Shown: positions 18,116-25,809 of the stretch, one piece after another | Layout: each line of letters opens with the position of its first letter | Numbering within the stretch: the first letter of the stretch is position 1 | Source: Bacteroidota bacterium | GTDB lineage: Bacteria > Bacteroidota > Bacteroidia > Bacteroidales > WCHB1-69 | DNA: 51,014 bases | Assembly: GCA_009786185.1 (NCBI GenBank) | Contig: WQTS01000130.1 | Span: forward strand, 1-51,014 | Direction of reading: 5' to 3' | Notes under the pieces: generated by a model | The model's database searches: none | Seen by the model: only the letters and a program-made list of their open reading frames with translations | What the model was told of the DNA's origin: nothing | Position numbers and translations under genes: made by a program

Positions 18116-19009
18116 ATGATGGAAAATACTGTACACAAAGCCGGATTTGTTAATATTATCGGAAATCCAAACGTGGGAAAAAGCACGCTAATGAACCGCT
18201 TAGTAGGTGAGCGTTTGTCTATTATTACCGCGAAAGCCCAAACTACCCGGCACCGCATTAAAGGTATCGTTAACGGCAACGATTATCAAATTGTGTATTC
18301 CGATTTACCCGGAATTTTAACGCCGGCGTACAAAATGCAAGAGCTTATGATGCGCTTTGTGAATGAATCGCTAAAAGATGCCGATGTAATCTTGTATATG
18401 GTAGAATGTGGGGAAAGTAATTATAATCAAGAAATTATTGAAAGGTTACAAAGTATTTCCATTCCCATTTTGTTAGTGATTAATAAAACGGATAAAGCCA
18501 CAGAAGAAGCAATTACAACAACAAAAGAGCATTGGCAAAATTTGCTACCTCAAGCCGAAACCATCGAAATATCAGCGCTTACGGGAGTTCACGTGAACTT
18601 ATTGTTAGAAAAAATTATCACCTTGCTGCCGGAATCGCCTCCTTTTTTTCCAAAAGATGAACTGACTGACCGGCCCATGCGATTTTTTATCGCGGAAATT
18701 ATTCGTGAAAAAATATTGTTGTTATACAAAAAAGAGATTCCGTATAGTGTAGAAGTTGTGATTGAGAGCTTTAAAGAAGATGAAGATATAGTGCGCATTG
18801 GCGCTATGCTCTACTGCGAACGCGACAGCCAAAAAGGAATTATCATTGGAAACAAAGGCGCTGCCATTAAACAATTGGGTATCGAATCTCGAAAATCAAT
18901 TGAAGACTTTTTAGAAAAACATGTTTTTTTAGATATTTCGGTGAAAGTCCTCAAAGATTGGCGCAATCAAGAGATATTGATGAAACGGTTTGGATATTAT
19001 CAAGATTAA
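18116..19009 (+). CDS. era: GTPase Era
   Basis: 297 residues. G motifs: G1 GNPNVGKST (16-24), G2 region AQTTRHRIKG (41-50), G3 DLPG (63-66), G4 NKTD (123-126). The C-terminal KH domain has GIIIGNKGAAIKQLG. Era binds the 3' end of 16S rRNA and helps mature the 30S subunit. The G3 motif reads DLPG where most Era proteins have DTPG; such variation is tolerated in related GTPases. Two consecutive ATGs (18116, 18119) could both serve as start. nth follows within the same apparent transcript. Confidence 0.97.
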   Translation: MMENTVHKAGFVNIIGNPNVGKSTLMNRLVGERLSIITAKAQTTRHRIKGIVNGNDYQIVYSDLPGILTPAYKMQELMMRFVNESLKDADVILYMVECGESNYNQEIIERLQSISIPILLVINKTDKATEEAITTTKEHWQNLLPQAETIEISALTGVHVNLLLEKIITLLPESPPFFPKDELTDRPMRFFIAEIIREKILLLYKKEIPYSVEVVIESFKEDEDIVRIGAMLYCERDSQKGIIIGNKGAAIKQLGIESRKSIEDFLEKHVFLDISVKVLKDWRNQEILMKRFGYYQD

Positions 19010-19051
19010 AAATTTTTGTTAAAGCAGGAAACCTTAAAAATTATACCCGAA

Positions 19052-19693
19052 ATGACCTTAGCCCAAAAATATAAATTCCTCATAGAGTATTTTCAAAAAA
19101 ACAATCCTAATGCGGCATCGGAGTTGCATTTTTCAAACGCATACGAGTTGATACTGGCAGTTGTATTATCTGCGCAATGCACCGACAAACGCGTAAATAT
19201 GATCACGCCTGCATTGTTTAGCCGCTTCCCCACCCCGTTTGAATTAACAAACGCTTCATACGAAGAAGTTTACGAACTCATAAAATCAGTTTCATACCCC
19301 AATAATAAAACGAAGCACTTGATGGGATTGGCGCAAAAATTAGTTGCCGATTTCAATGGCATCGTTCCCGATAATTTAGAGGCACTAACCTCGTTGCCCG
19401 GAGTGGGAAGAAAAAGTGCCAATGTCATTTTGTCGGTTATTTTTGATAAGCCTGCCATGGCAGTAGATACTCACGTATTTCGCGTGGCTAACAGGTTGGG
19501 CATTGTGAAAAATGCAACCACACCATTAGAAGTGGAAAAGCAGTTAGTACAACATTTTCCGGAGCATTTGCTGGCGCGCGCACACCATTGGTTGATTTTG
19601 CATGGACGTTATGTATGTCTGGCACGCACACCAAAATGTGTAGGTTGCGGAATTTCAAGCGCTTGCGATTATTATTATCAAAAATATTCTTGA
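19052..19693 (+). CDS. nth: Endonuclease III
   Basis: 213 residues from the ATG at 19052 (an in-frame TTG at 19016 would add 12 residues). The helix-hairpin-helix reads LPGVGRKSANV with catalytic Lys121, and VDTHVFRVANRLG carries catalytic Asp139. The C-terminal 4Fe-4S cluster has four Cys (189, 196, 199, 205) in the standard C-x6-C-x2-C-x5-C spacing. It removes oxidised pyrimidines from DNA and cuts the resulting abasic site in base-excision repair. It sits between era and an isolated ribosomal protein block. Confidence 0.97.
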   Translation: MTLAQKYKFLIEYFQKNNPNAASELHFSNAYELILAVVLSAQCTDKRVNMITPALFSRFPTPFELTNASYEEVYELIKSVSYPNNKTKHLMGLAQKLVADFNGIVPDNLEALTSLPGVGRKSANVILSVIFDKPAMAVDTHVFRVANRLGIVKNATTPLEVEKQLVQHFPEHLLARAHHWLILHGRYVCLARTPKCVGCGISSACDYYYQKYS

Positions 19694-19829
19694 ACCGGGA
19701 TTTGAATAAGATGAGCAGGATTACCGAGATAAAAAAACTTGCAGGCTTCAAAAATATACTTTCAAAGTTAAGAATTTGTCCTTGTTTTATTTTTTTTTAT
19801 GTATAACGATTTTTGTGTAAAAAAAAATC

Positions 19830-19837
19830 TATTTTTG
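19830..19837 (+). promoter_or_regulatory. -7 promoter element TATTTTTG upstream of rplV
   Basis: TATTTTTG fits the Bacteroidota -7 consensus TAnnTTTG and is followed by CCGCC. It lies 95 bases before rplV in a 238-base gap that otherwise shows no gene. No clear TTTG box is found 19-21 bases upstream. The same TCTATTTTTGCCGC string precedes tRNA-Ala at 31749, suggesting that it marks starts of strongly expressed genes. Confidence 0.6.
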
Positions 19838-19931
19838 CCGCCCCATTTGTGGACAATTTAGGATTTTGAAATGAAGAGCGAATGGGTTTGAAAATCAAAC
19901 TGTTTATAACAAAAATAAATCATATTAAAAA

Positions 19932-20354
19932 ATGGGAGCAAGAAAAAGATTAGCGGCAGAAGCGCGAAAAGAAGCCAAAAAAAACATATACATGGCTCGC
20001 CTAATGGATAACCCAACATCGCCCAGAAAGACCAGAATTATGGCAGATGTTATTCGCGGAAAAGATGTAGATTATGCTATGAATGTACTGAAATACAGTC
20101 GTAGAGAATCTGCTGAGAAACTGTTAAAACTGTTAAAATCTGCTATCGCTAACTGGCAGGTAAAAAATGAAGGTCAACGTATTGAAGACGCTCAATTATA
20201 CATTAAATATATATGGGTTGACGGAGGTCGTATTTTGAAGAGATTGCGCACAGCGCCGCAAGGACGCGCCAATCGTATCAGAAAACGCTCTAATCACGTA
20301 ACCATTATTTTAGAAGATAAAGCAAAAAGTAATTTAGAAAATAATATTGAATAA
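19932..20354 (+). CDS. rplV: Ribosomal protein L22
   Basis: 140 residues starting [17 protein letters not shown], the Bacteroidota-type start, with the L22 signatures [18 protein letters not shown] and [25 protein letters not shown]22 lines the exit tunnel with its extended hairpin. In other Bacteroidota it follows rpsS in the S10 cluster; here nothing ribosomal precedes it, and the upstream neighbour is nth. It is the first gene of a six-gene ribosomal block, with rpsC starting two bases after its stop codon. Confidence 0.97.
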   Translation: MGARKRLAAEARKEAKKNIYMARLMDNPTSPRKTRIMADVIRGKDVDYAMNVLKYSRRESAEKLLKLLKSAIANWQVKNEGQRIEDAQLYIKYIWVDGGRILKRLRTAPQGRANRIRKRSNHVTIILEDKAKSNLENNIE

Positions 20355-20356
20355 GT

Positions 20357-21118
20357 ATGGGTCAAAAAGTTAATCCGGTAGGTTTACGATTAGGAATTAT
20401 CAGAGGTTGGGATTCTAATTGGTACGGCGGTAAAAATTTCGCCGGAAAAATCGTTGAAGACGACAAGATTAGACGCTATCTGAATGCGCGTCTTTTCAAA
20501 GCCGGAATCGCGAAAATTTACATCGAAAGAACCTTAAAACTCGTTACGGTTACCATTAACACTGCACGCCCCGGTTTAATTATCGGAAAAGGCGGTTTGG
20601 AAGTGGATAAGCTAAAAGAAGAGTTGAAAAAAATTACCAATAAAGATATTCAAATCAATATCGCTGAAGTAAAACGCCCCGATTTAGACGCGAATTTGGT
20701 AGCGCAAAACGTAGCCAAGCAAATCGAAGGCAGGGTTTCTTACCGTAAAGCTGTGAAAACGGCAATCGCATCTACTATGCGCGCCGGAGCCGAAGGTATC
20801 AAGATCTCTATTTCCGGTCGTGTTGGCGGCGCTGAAATGGCGCGAAGCGAACACTTTAAAGAAGGAAGAACGCCGTTACATACTTTACGCGCAGATATTG
20901 ATTACGCTACAGCCGAAGCACACACTACTTACGGAAGAATTGGCGTAAAAATTTGGATCTGTAGAGGAATCGTTTACGGAAAACGTGATCTTTTCACCGC
21001 TGCGATTGAACCCAAAGAACAAAAAGGCGGAGCCGTAAAACGCACCGGAGGACGTGGAGAAAGAAGTGAAAGAGGCGAAAGAGGTGGTGAACGCCGTGAA
21101 CGTCGCGAACGCAATTAA
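20357..21118 (+). CDS. rpsC: Ribosomal protein S3
   Basis: 253 residues. An N-terminal KH domain ([16 protein letters not shown]) and a C-terminal S3 domain ([38 protein letters not shown]) are present. After about residue 215 comes a tail of Arg/Gly/Glu repeats ([12 protein letters not shown]) that is longer than in most S3 proteins; basic disordered tails are common on Bacteroidota S3. The protein helps form the mRNA entry channel of the 30S subunit. Confidence 0.97.
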   Translation: MGQKVNPVGLRLGIIRGWDSNWYGGKNFAGKIVEDDKIRRYLNARLFKAGIAKIYIERTLKLVTVTINTARPGLIIGKGGLEVDKLKEELKKITNKDIQINIAEVKRPDLDANLVAQNVAKQIEGRVSYRKAVKTAIASTMRAGAEGIKISISGRVGGAEMARSEHFKEGRTPLHTLRADIDYATAEAHTTYGRIGVKIWICRGIVYGKRDLFTAAIEPKEQKGGAVKRTGGRGERSERGERGGERRERRERN

Positions 21119-21182
21119 TCGTACGGGCGTTGTACGCAACACCCCAACAATATAAAATATAAACGAAAAAAAATAAACAACA

Positions 21183-21608
21183 ATGTTACAGCCAAAAAAA
21201 ACCAGATACAGAAGACCGCAGAAAGGTCGGATGAAAAAAGTTACTAAACGCGGTGCGGAAATTAGCTTTGGTTCATTTGCTATTAAAACCTTAGAAGAAC
21301 ATTGGATCACCGGTCGCCAAATTGAGGCTGCCCGTCAGGCAATTACACGTTATATGAAACGTGAAGGACAATTGTGGATTCGTATTTTCCCTGATAAACC
21401 CGTAACGAAAAAACCCGCTGAGGTGCGTATGGGTAAAGGTAAGGGAGCTCCCGAATATTTTGTGGCACGCATTAGCCCGGGTAGAATTTTATTCGAAGCT
21501 GAAGGCGTACCTTACGAAGTGGCAAAAGAAGCCCTTCGCCTTGGCGCTCAAAAATTACCCGTTACCACAAAATTTATAGTTCGTAGAGATTATTCACCTG
21601 AAATTTAA
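21183..21608 (+). CDS. rplP: Ribosomal protein L16
   Basis: 141 residues with standard family length. Motifs: [57 protein letters not shown]. It binds 23S rRNA near the peptidyl-transferase centre and the A-site tRNA. A 64-base gap separates it from rpsC, wider than elsewhere in the block. Confidence 0.97.
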   Translation: MLQPKKTRYRRPQKGRMKKVTKRGAEISFGSFAIKTLEEHWITGRQIEAARQAITRYMKREGQLWIRIFPDKPVTKKPAEVRMGKGKGAPEYFVARISPGRILFEAEGVPYEVAKEALRLGAQKLPVTTKFIVRRDYSPEI

Positions 21609-21620
21609 TGTGCAATTAGT

Positions 21621-21815
21621 ATGAAACAACAAGTAGTAGCAGAACTTTCAACTCCTGAATTGAAAGAAAGATTAACAGAAGAACAATTGCAATTGAGTAA
21701 ATTGACGTTAAACCACGCCATTACTCCCATTGAAAATCCAAATAAAATTAAAGAGCAACGCAAAACCATTGCTCGTCTTAAAACAGAATTACGTAAACGC
21801 GAATTAACCGCATAA
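21621..21815 (+). CDS. rpmC: Ribosomal protein L29
   Basis: 64 residues, standard length. The helical hairpin with [17 protein letters not shown] and the basic end [20 protein letters not shown] are typical. L29 sits at the tunnel exit, where it helps form the docking site for trigger factor and SRP. Confidence 0.96.
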   Translation: MKQQVVAELSTPELKERLTEEQLQLSKLTLNHAITPIENPNKIKEQRKTIARLKTELRKRELTA

Positions 21816-21826
21816 TTTTAAACATC

Positions 21827-22087
21827 ATGGAAGAAAAAAGAAACAACAGAAAAGTACGTGAAGGGCTGGTAACCAGCAATAAGATGGAAAAATCTATCGT
21901 GGTAAGCGTGGAGCGTAAACTAAAGCACCCTAAATATGGAAAATTCTTAAAAAGAACCACCAAATTAATGGCGCACGATGAGAAAAATGAGTGCAACATT
22001 GGGGACAAAGTAAAGGTAATGGAAACACGCCCATTAAGCAAAAGCAAATGCTGGCGTTTAGTAGAAATCATTGAAAAAGCGAAATAA
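21827..22087 (+). CDS. rpsQ: Ribosomal protein S17
   Basis: 86 residues with an OB fold. [22 protein letters not shown] and the [21 protein letters not shown] signature are clear. It is a primary 16S rRNA-binding protein. It lies 11 bases after rpmC and 2 bases before rplN. Confidence 0.97.
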   Translation: MEEKRNNRKVREGLVTSNKMEKSIVVSVERKLKHPKYGKFLKRTTKLMAHDEKNECNIGDKVKVMETRPLSKSKCWRLVEIIEKAK

Positions 22088-22089
22088 TT

Positions 22090-22458
22090 ATGGTACAACA
22101 AGAATCAAGATTAGCAGTAGCCGATAACAGCGGCGCCAAAGAAGTTTTGGTAATCCGCGTGTTAGGTGGAACAAGAAAGCGCTATGCAGGCGTGGGTGAC
22201 AAAGTGATTGTTACTATCAAAAGTGCGATCCCGTCAGGAAACGTGAAAAAAGGTACCGTAACCAAAGCTGTGGTAGTGCGTACTAAAAAACACATTCGCC
22301 GTCAAGACGGTTCCTACATCAAATTTGATGACAATGCCGTAGTTTTATTAACCGCTTCGGAAGAGTTGCGCGGCACGCGTATCTTCGGACCGGTAGCTCG
22401 TGAACTACGCGAAAAACAGTATATGAAGATTGTTTCGTTGGCGCCGGAGGTGTTGTAG
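22090..22458 (+). CDS. rplN: Ribosomal protein L14
   Basis: 122 residues, standard length. [19 protein letters not shown] and the signature [22 protein letters not shown] are visible, ending [23 protein letters not shown]. It forms part of the intersubunit bridge. In the normal spc operon rplX and rplE follow immediately; here the block stops and a repeat tract plus a toxin-antitoxin-like module follow. Confidence 0.97.
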   Translation: MVQQESRLAVADNSGAKEVLVIRVLGGTRKRYAGVGDKVIVTIKSAIPSGNVKKGTVTKAVVVRTKKHIRRQDGSYIKFDDNAVVLLTASEELRGTRIFGPVARELREKQYMKIVSLAPEVL

Positions 22459-22528
22459 GCACGAAAGTGTGAAAGCGCGAAGGCGCGAAAGTTATATGAA
22501 GAGGGTACGAAAGTGCTCTCTTTTTTTT
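22457..22528 (+). repeat. GCGAAAG-type repeat tract with T run after rplN
   Basis: Degenerate units around CACGAAAGTG, GCGCGAAGG and GCGCGAAAG, with TACGAAAGTG again at 22506, fill the space after the L14 stop. A short AGAG...CTCT stem next to eight T (about 22521-22528) may end transcription of the ribosomal block, but the stem is weak. The same type of simple tandem tract occurs after other genes in the window. Confidence 0.6.
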
Positions 22529-22566
22529 AAAGAAAAAAATTGTTCAAAGTTTTTCAAAATATATTT

Positions 22567-22574
22567 TATTTTTG
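22567..22574 (+). promoter_or_regulatory. -7 promoter element TATTTTTG upstream of the toxin-antitoxin-like module
   Basis: TATTTTTG (TAnnTTTG consensus) lies 22 bases before the ATG of the first gene, so the leader would be very short. The best upstream TTG is 24 bases away, slightly wide for the usual 19-21 base spacing. Confidence 0.55.
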
Positions 22575-22595
22575 CGGTTGAATTAATAATAAAAT

Positions 22596-22823
22596 ATGTC
22601 TGAATTTGAAGCCATATTACCTCTAAAAGTTGAAGGAATTGTTGAACAACTGATAGAAAAGCGCAAAATGCCGTTGCAAAATGCGCTGGAATATCTTTAC
22701 TCTTCGCAACTTTATGCATTATTGGAAGACGAAAAAACAAAAATATGGCATTATAGTCCGCAAATGTTGTTGCATTTACTTGATGAAGAAAAAAATACAG
22801 GAAAATTAAGATTACCTCAATAA
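22596..22823 (+). CDS. Small protein, first gene of a three-gene toxin-antitoxin-like module
   Basis: 75 residues, no signal peptide or membrane segment, mostly helical and acidic. It reads as a compact helical domain (FEAILPLKVEGIVEQLIEKR, QNALEYLYSSQLYALLEDE) followed by a segment ending WHYSPQMLLHLLDEEK. I have no named family for it. Short proteins of this kind are found upstream of DUF3791/DUF3990 pairs in Bacteroidota, which suggests a regulator or antitoxin partner (inference). The next gene starts five bases after its stop. Confidence 0.75.
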   Translation: MSEFEAILPLKVEGIVEQLIEKRKMPLQNALEYLYSSQLYALLEDEKTKIWHYSPQMLLHLLDEEKNTGKLRLPQ

Positions 22824-22828
22824 AACAA

Positions 22829-23044
22829 ATGGAAAGCGATAGCAAAATATACAAATTCATCATTTTTTGCCTTGAACATTATAGAAATTTCAGGCACATT
22901 ACAGCTATGCAAGCGCTCTCGTTATTTCGCCAAACAGGTGTATTTCAATATCTTATTGATGGTTATGAAGTATTGCATACACAAGGTAGGGATTATATAG
23001 TTGCTGATATTGATGATTTTATAAATAATCATAAGATAAAATGA
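22829..23044 (+). CDS. DUF3791-like protein, probable antitoxin
   Basis: 71 residues. The pattern KFIIFCLEHYRNFRHITAMQALSLFRQTGVFQYLIDGYEVL, then THTQG-like and IVADIDDFI, matches the DUF3791 domain as I recall it: a small helical protein nearly always encoded just before a DUF3990 gene. Its stop overlaps the start of the next gene by four bases (ATGA), so the two are translationally coupled, as is typical of antitoxin-toxin pairs. That it neutralises the downstream protein is inferred from this layout. Confidence 0.78.
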   Translation: MESDSKIYKFIIFCLEHYRNFRHITAMQALSLFRQTGVFQYLIDGYEVLHTQGRDYIVADIDDFINNHKIK

Positions 23045-23529
23045 TACTTTATCACGGAAGCACGGAAATAGTAGAGAATCCAAAAATTATTACAAGTGAT
23101 AATTTTTTGGATTTCGGCTATGGTTTTTACACTACTACGAGCGAAGAACAAGCGCACCGTTGGGCAAAAATCAAAAGAAACCGCATTAAAAGTATAGATG
23201 CTTATTTAAATGTATATAAAATAGATGAACGCATATTTTCAGACAATCTATTTTCTATTTTGAGATTTGAAAATCCAAGTCGTGAATGGCTGAGATTTGT
23301 TATTGATAACAGGCGTGGAGAAGCAATGCACAATTACGATTTTGTATATGGACCCGTTGCCAACGATACACTTTACCGGACGTTTACGCTTTATGAATCA
23401 GGGGTTTTAACATTGGAGGAGACCATTAGGCGCCTCAAAGTGAGTGAACTTTTTGATCAATTATCGTTTCATACAGAGAAGGCGTTGGAAAATTTGAAAT
23501 TCAAGGAAATAAAATTGATAGAAATGTAA
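23041..23529 (+). CDS. DUF3990-like protein, predicted ADP-ribosyltransferase-type toxin
   Basis: 162 residues, cytoplasmic. The start MILYHGSTEIVENPKI and the DFGYGFYTTTSEEQAHRWA block are the signature of DUF3990, which belongs to the ADP-ribosyltransferase-like fold: the YHGS His and the GFYTT Tyr would line the NAD pocket, and NYDFVYGPVAND would supply the acidic end of the site. It is coupled to the DUF3791-like gene through a four-base overlap. I infer a toxin acting on a cellular target by ADP-ribosylation; the target is unknown and activity is unproven. Confidence 0.78.
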   Translation: MILYHGSTEIVENPKIITSDNFLDFGYGFYTTTSEEQAHRWAKIKRNRIKSIDAYLNVYKIDERIFSDNLFSILRFENPSREWLRFVIDNRRGEAMHNYDFVYGPVANDTLYRTFTLYESGVLTLEETIRRLKVSELFDQLSFHTEKALENLKFKEIKLIEM

Positions 23530-23545
23530 TAAATTAATATCTTTG
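23515..23545 (+). promoter_or_regulatory. Promoter: TTG-N20-TATCTTTG
   Basis: A TTG at 23515-23517 and TATCTTTG at 23538-23545, separated by 20 bases, fit the Bacteroidota promoter pattern. The ATG of the next gene is at 23575. The -33 part lies within the last codons of the DUF3990-like gene. Confidence 0.65.
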
Positions 23546-23574
23546 TGTTTAATATTAACCAACCCTTGTTACCT

Positions 23575-25754
23575 ATGAAAATGAAAAAAATCTACGCATT
23601 AAACAAACTCAGCATTTCCTTTCTCTTTTTCTCCTTTTCTCCCTTCTACCTTGTTCTGCGCAGTCTTACACCGTATATAACTGCGATTTTGAAAACTGGA
23701 CGGATGGGAAACCGGATGGATGGAGATTTGGTACTGTTCAGACTCCATTTCCCCCAGGAGTTACTATATCTCAATATACTCCGGCTTATTCAGGTTCGCA
23801 TGCTTGCAAAATTGAGCATCCGGAAGGAGTAACTATAACCACCACTGAAACTTTCCCTATGTATTGGGGTAAAAAATATGTGTTGTCTTTTACTGCTAAG
23901 TGTTTGAAATCTAACATAACACGTGCACGGATTTTAATTAATAACCCTAATGGCATTTCCGGATACCATTACTTTATGGAAATTAGAGAACATATAGAAA
24001 TTGATCAGGATTGGAAGGAATATGAGATAGAATTTACATCAAAATATCGTTACAATAATAACAAAAATGAAGGTCTTCCAATAAGCAGCATGGGCAATAC
24101 AATATCAATTACAGTTCTGAACTCTATTGATGGCATTGATTTTGTTATTGATAACATTAAACTCGTGGCAAAAGACCACACTATGGAGTTCGATTATTTA
24201 GAAGCCAATAATATTAAAGCTCACATAGATCCTATTGCTCCTTTTATGGGTTTAGGGTTTTCTCAAGGCAGTAATCATTTTCAACTTGAAGCACCTAAGG
24301 GTAGCGGAAAATCTACCATTTTTACTTCCAATCTTTGGTTGGGCGGATTGGATCAACAAGATCATTTATATGTAGCCGCGCATAAATATGGCATGTATGG
24401 CAGAGATTTTTTTCTAGGACCTATTACTAATGACTACACTATGATAGATGAACAAAAAGAGTTTTCCGATGCTTATATACAAAAATATTATCATACGTGG
24501 AAAGTAACGAAAGCGGAAATAGAATATCATAAAGCACATTACGCCGATGCAGGCTATGTAATGCCCCGGGAAATTGCCAATTGGCCCGCACACGGTAGAA
24601 CACAACATGGAGAAGGCTGGAATTTAGCACCTTATAAAGATGTGGACGGAAACGGTTGGTACACACCTTGGTCGGGTGATTATCCTGAAATCCGCGGCGA
24701 TGAAGCCGTATATTTTATAACCAATGATGCCATGGGAGCACATACGGAATCAGGTAGTTCCAGGGAGTTTGGATTGGAAATTTTGGGAATGGCTTACGCT
24801 TACAATAGCTCCGATGAAGCATTGCAAAATACCATTTTCCTGTCATACGTGCTGCAAAATAAATCAACAAATGATTACAAAGATTTTTATTTTGGTTTTT
24901 GGAGCGATTTTGATATTGGTTATTATGGTGATGATTATATAGGTTGCGACACGTTGCTGAATTTAATGTATGGATATAATGGAAAAGAGATAGATGGAAA
25001 CGGGGAAGCTTGGGCTTATGGAGCAAACCCACCCGCTCAAGGCGCTATGTTTCTCAATCAAAAAATGAGTGCTTTTATGTTTGATATGCCAAGCCCTGTA
25101 GGGGCTCCTTACACTGCGATGGGATATTACAATATGTTGCAAGCAAAATGGTGGAGCGGTGGGCATTCCTTGACTTTATGGGGAAATGGATATGGCGGCT
25201 CAACACAAACAAAGTTTATGTACAGCGGCGATCCGGTTACGCAAACCGGTTGGACGGAACTTACCCCAAATGGTCCCAGTTCAACTCCAAATACTCCCGA
25301 CGACAGAAAGGGTGTAATGAGCGCCGGTCCCTTTACATTGCCCGCCGGTAAAAGTTTGTGTATAGATATCGCACTGCCTTTTGCAAGAAGTTTTGAAGGT
25401 AATCATATTAACTCAGTAACATTATTAAAACAATACGCTCAAACGATTCAACAGTTTTATAACAATCAAAACTTTGAGCATAATTGCTCCAATATAATTG
25501 GTATTAAAGAAAATACAATATATAATGATAAGCTTTTAATTTATCCTAATCCTTCCAACGGTCAATTTACCGTAACCTGCGAAAAAATAATAGAAAGCAT
25601 TGAATTGTATGATATGTTGGGTAGAAAAGTGTTTGCAGATGCTCCGAAAGTGCAGACTACGCAGATAAATGCCAATTTATCAAAAGGGTTGTATATTTAT
25701 CGTGTGGTGTTGCAGGATCATTCTGTACGTTCGGGGAAGATTGTAGTGCAGTAG
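23575..25754 (+). CDS. T9SS-sorted secreted protein, paralogue of the 1760-aa protein, frameshifted in the signal peptide
   Basis: The main frame (open from about 23560, first ATG 23859) encodes, from the missing signal peptide on, FSLLPCSAQ, then a carbohydrate-binding-like beta domain (CDFENWTDGKPDGW), then the block region shared with the giant protein at 7022-12304 (APKGSGKS, LWLGGLD, GAHTESGS, DDYIGCD, AYGANPPA, MSAGPFTL), and finally a typical T9SS type A sorting domain (YPNPSNGQF, IELYDMLGRKV, KGLYIYRVV, GKIVVQ). The start MKMKKIYALNKLSISF (ATG 23575) lies in a different frame. The two join if one base is added in the pyrimidine run near 23621-23645. So this copy is a recent frameshift mutant, a slippage-switched gene or a sequencing error. 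The frame is otherwise intact for 630 residues. Function unknown; probably cell-surface. Confidence 0.82.
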
Positions 25755-25760
25755 ATATAA

Positions 25761-25808
25761 ACTACCCCGTCCGGCTTCGCCGTTCCACCCCTTCAAAATT
25801 TGAAGGGG
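25761..25808. terminator. Bidirectional hairpin between convergent genes
   Basis: The palindrome CCCCTTCAAA/TTTGAAGGGG (25788-25808) is preceded by a small CGGCTTCGCCG hairpin. It sits in the 55-base gap between two convergent genes and could end both transcripts. The CCGTCCGGCTTCGCCG and CCCCTTCAAA strings resemble a dispersed repeat of Bacteroidota genomes. Confidence 0.7.
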
Positions 25809-25809
25809 A

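Noticed and set aside
19694..19931. Remnant of rpsS upstream of rplV
   Set aside because: Translations of the gap show no S19 motif. It contains only AT-rich sequence and a -7 element.
22457..22595. Continuation of the spc operon (rplX)
   Set aside because: No L24 start or KOW motif in any frame; the sequence is a tandem repeat tract followed by a promoter-like element.
23545..23832. A separate 95-residue gene
   Set aside because: It is the frameshifted start of the secreted protein. Its C-terminal part matches nothing, while the other frame gives a proper domain start (CDFENWTDGKPDGW).
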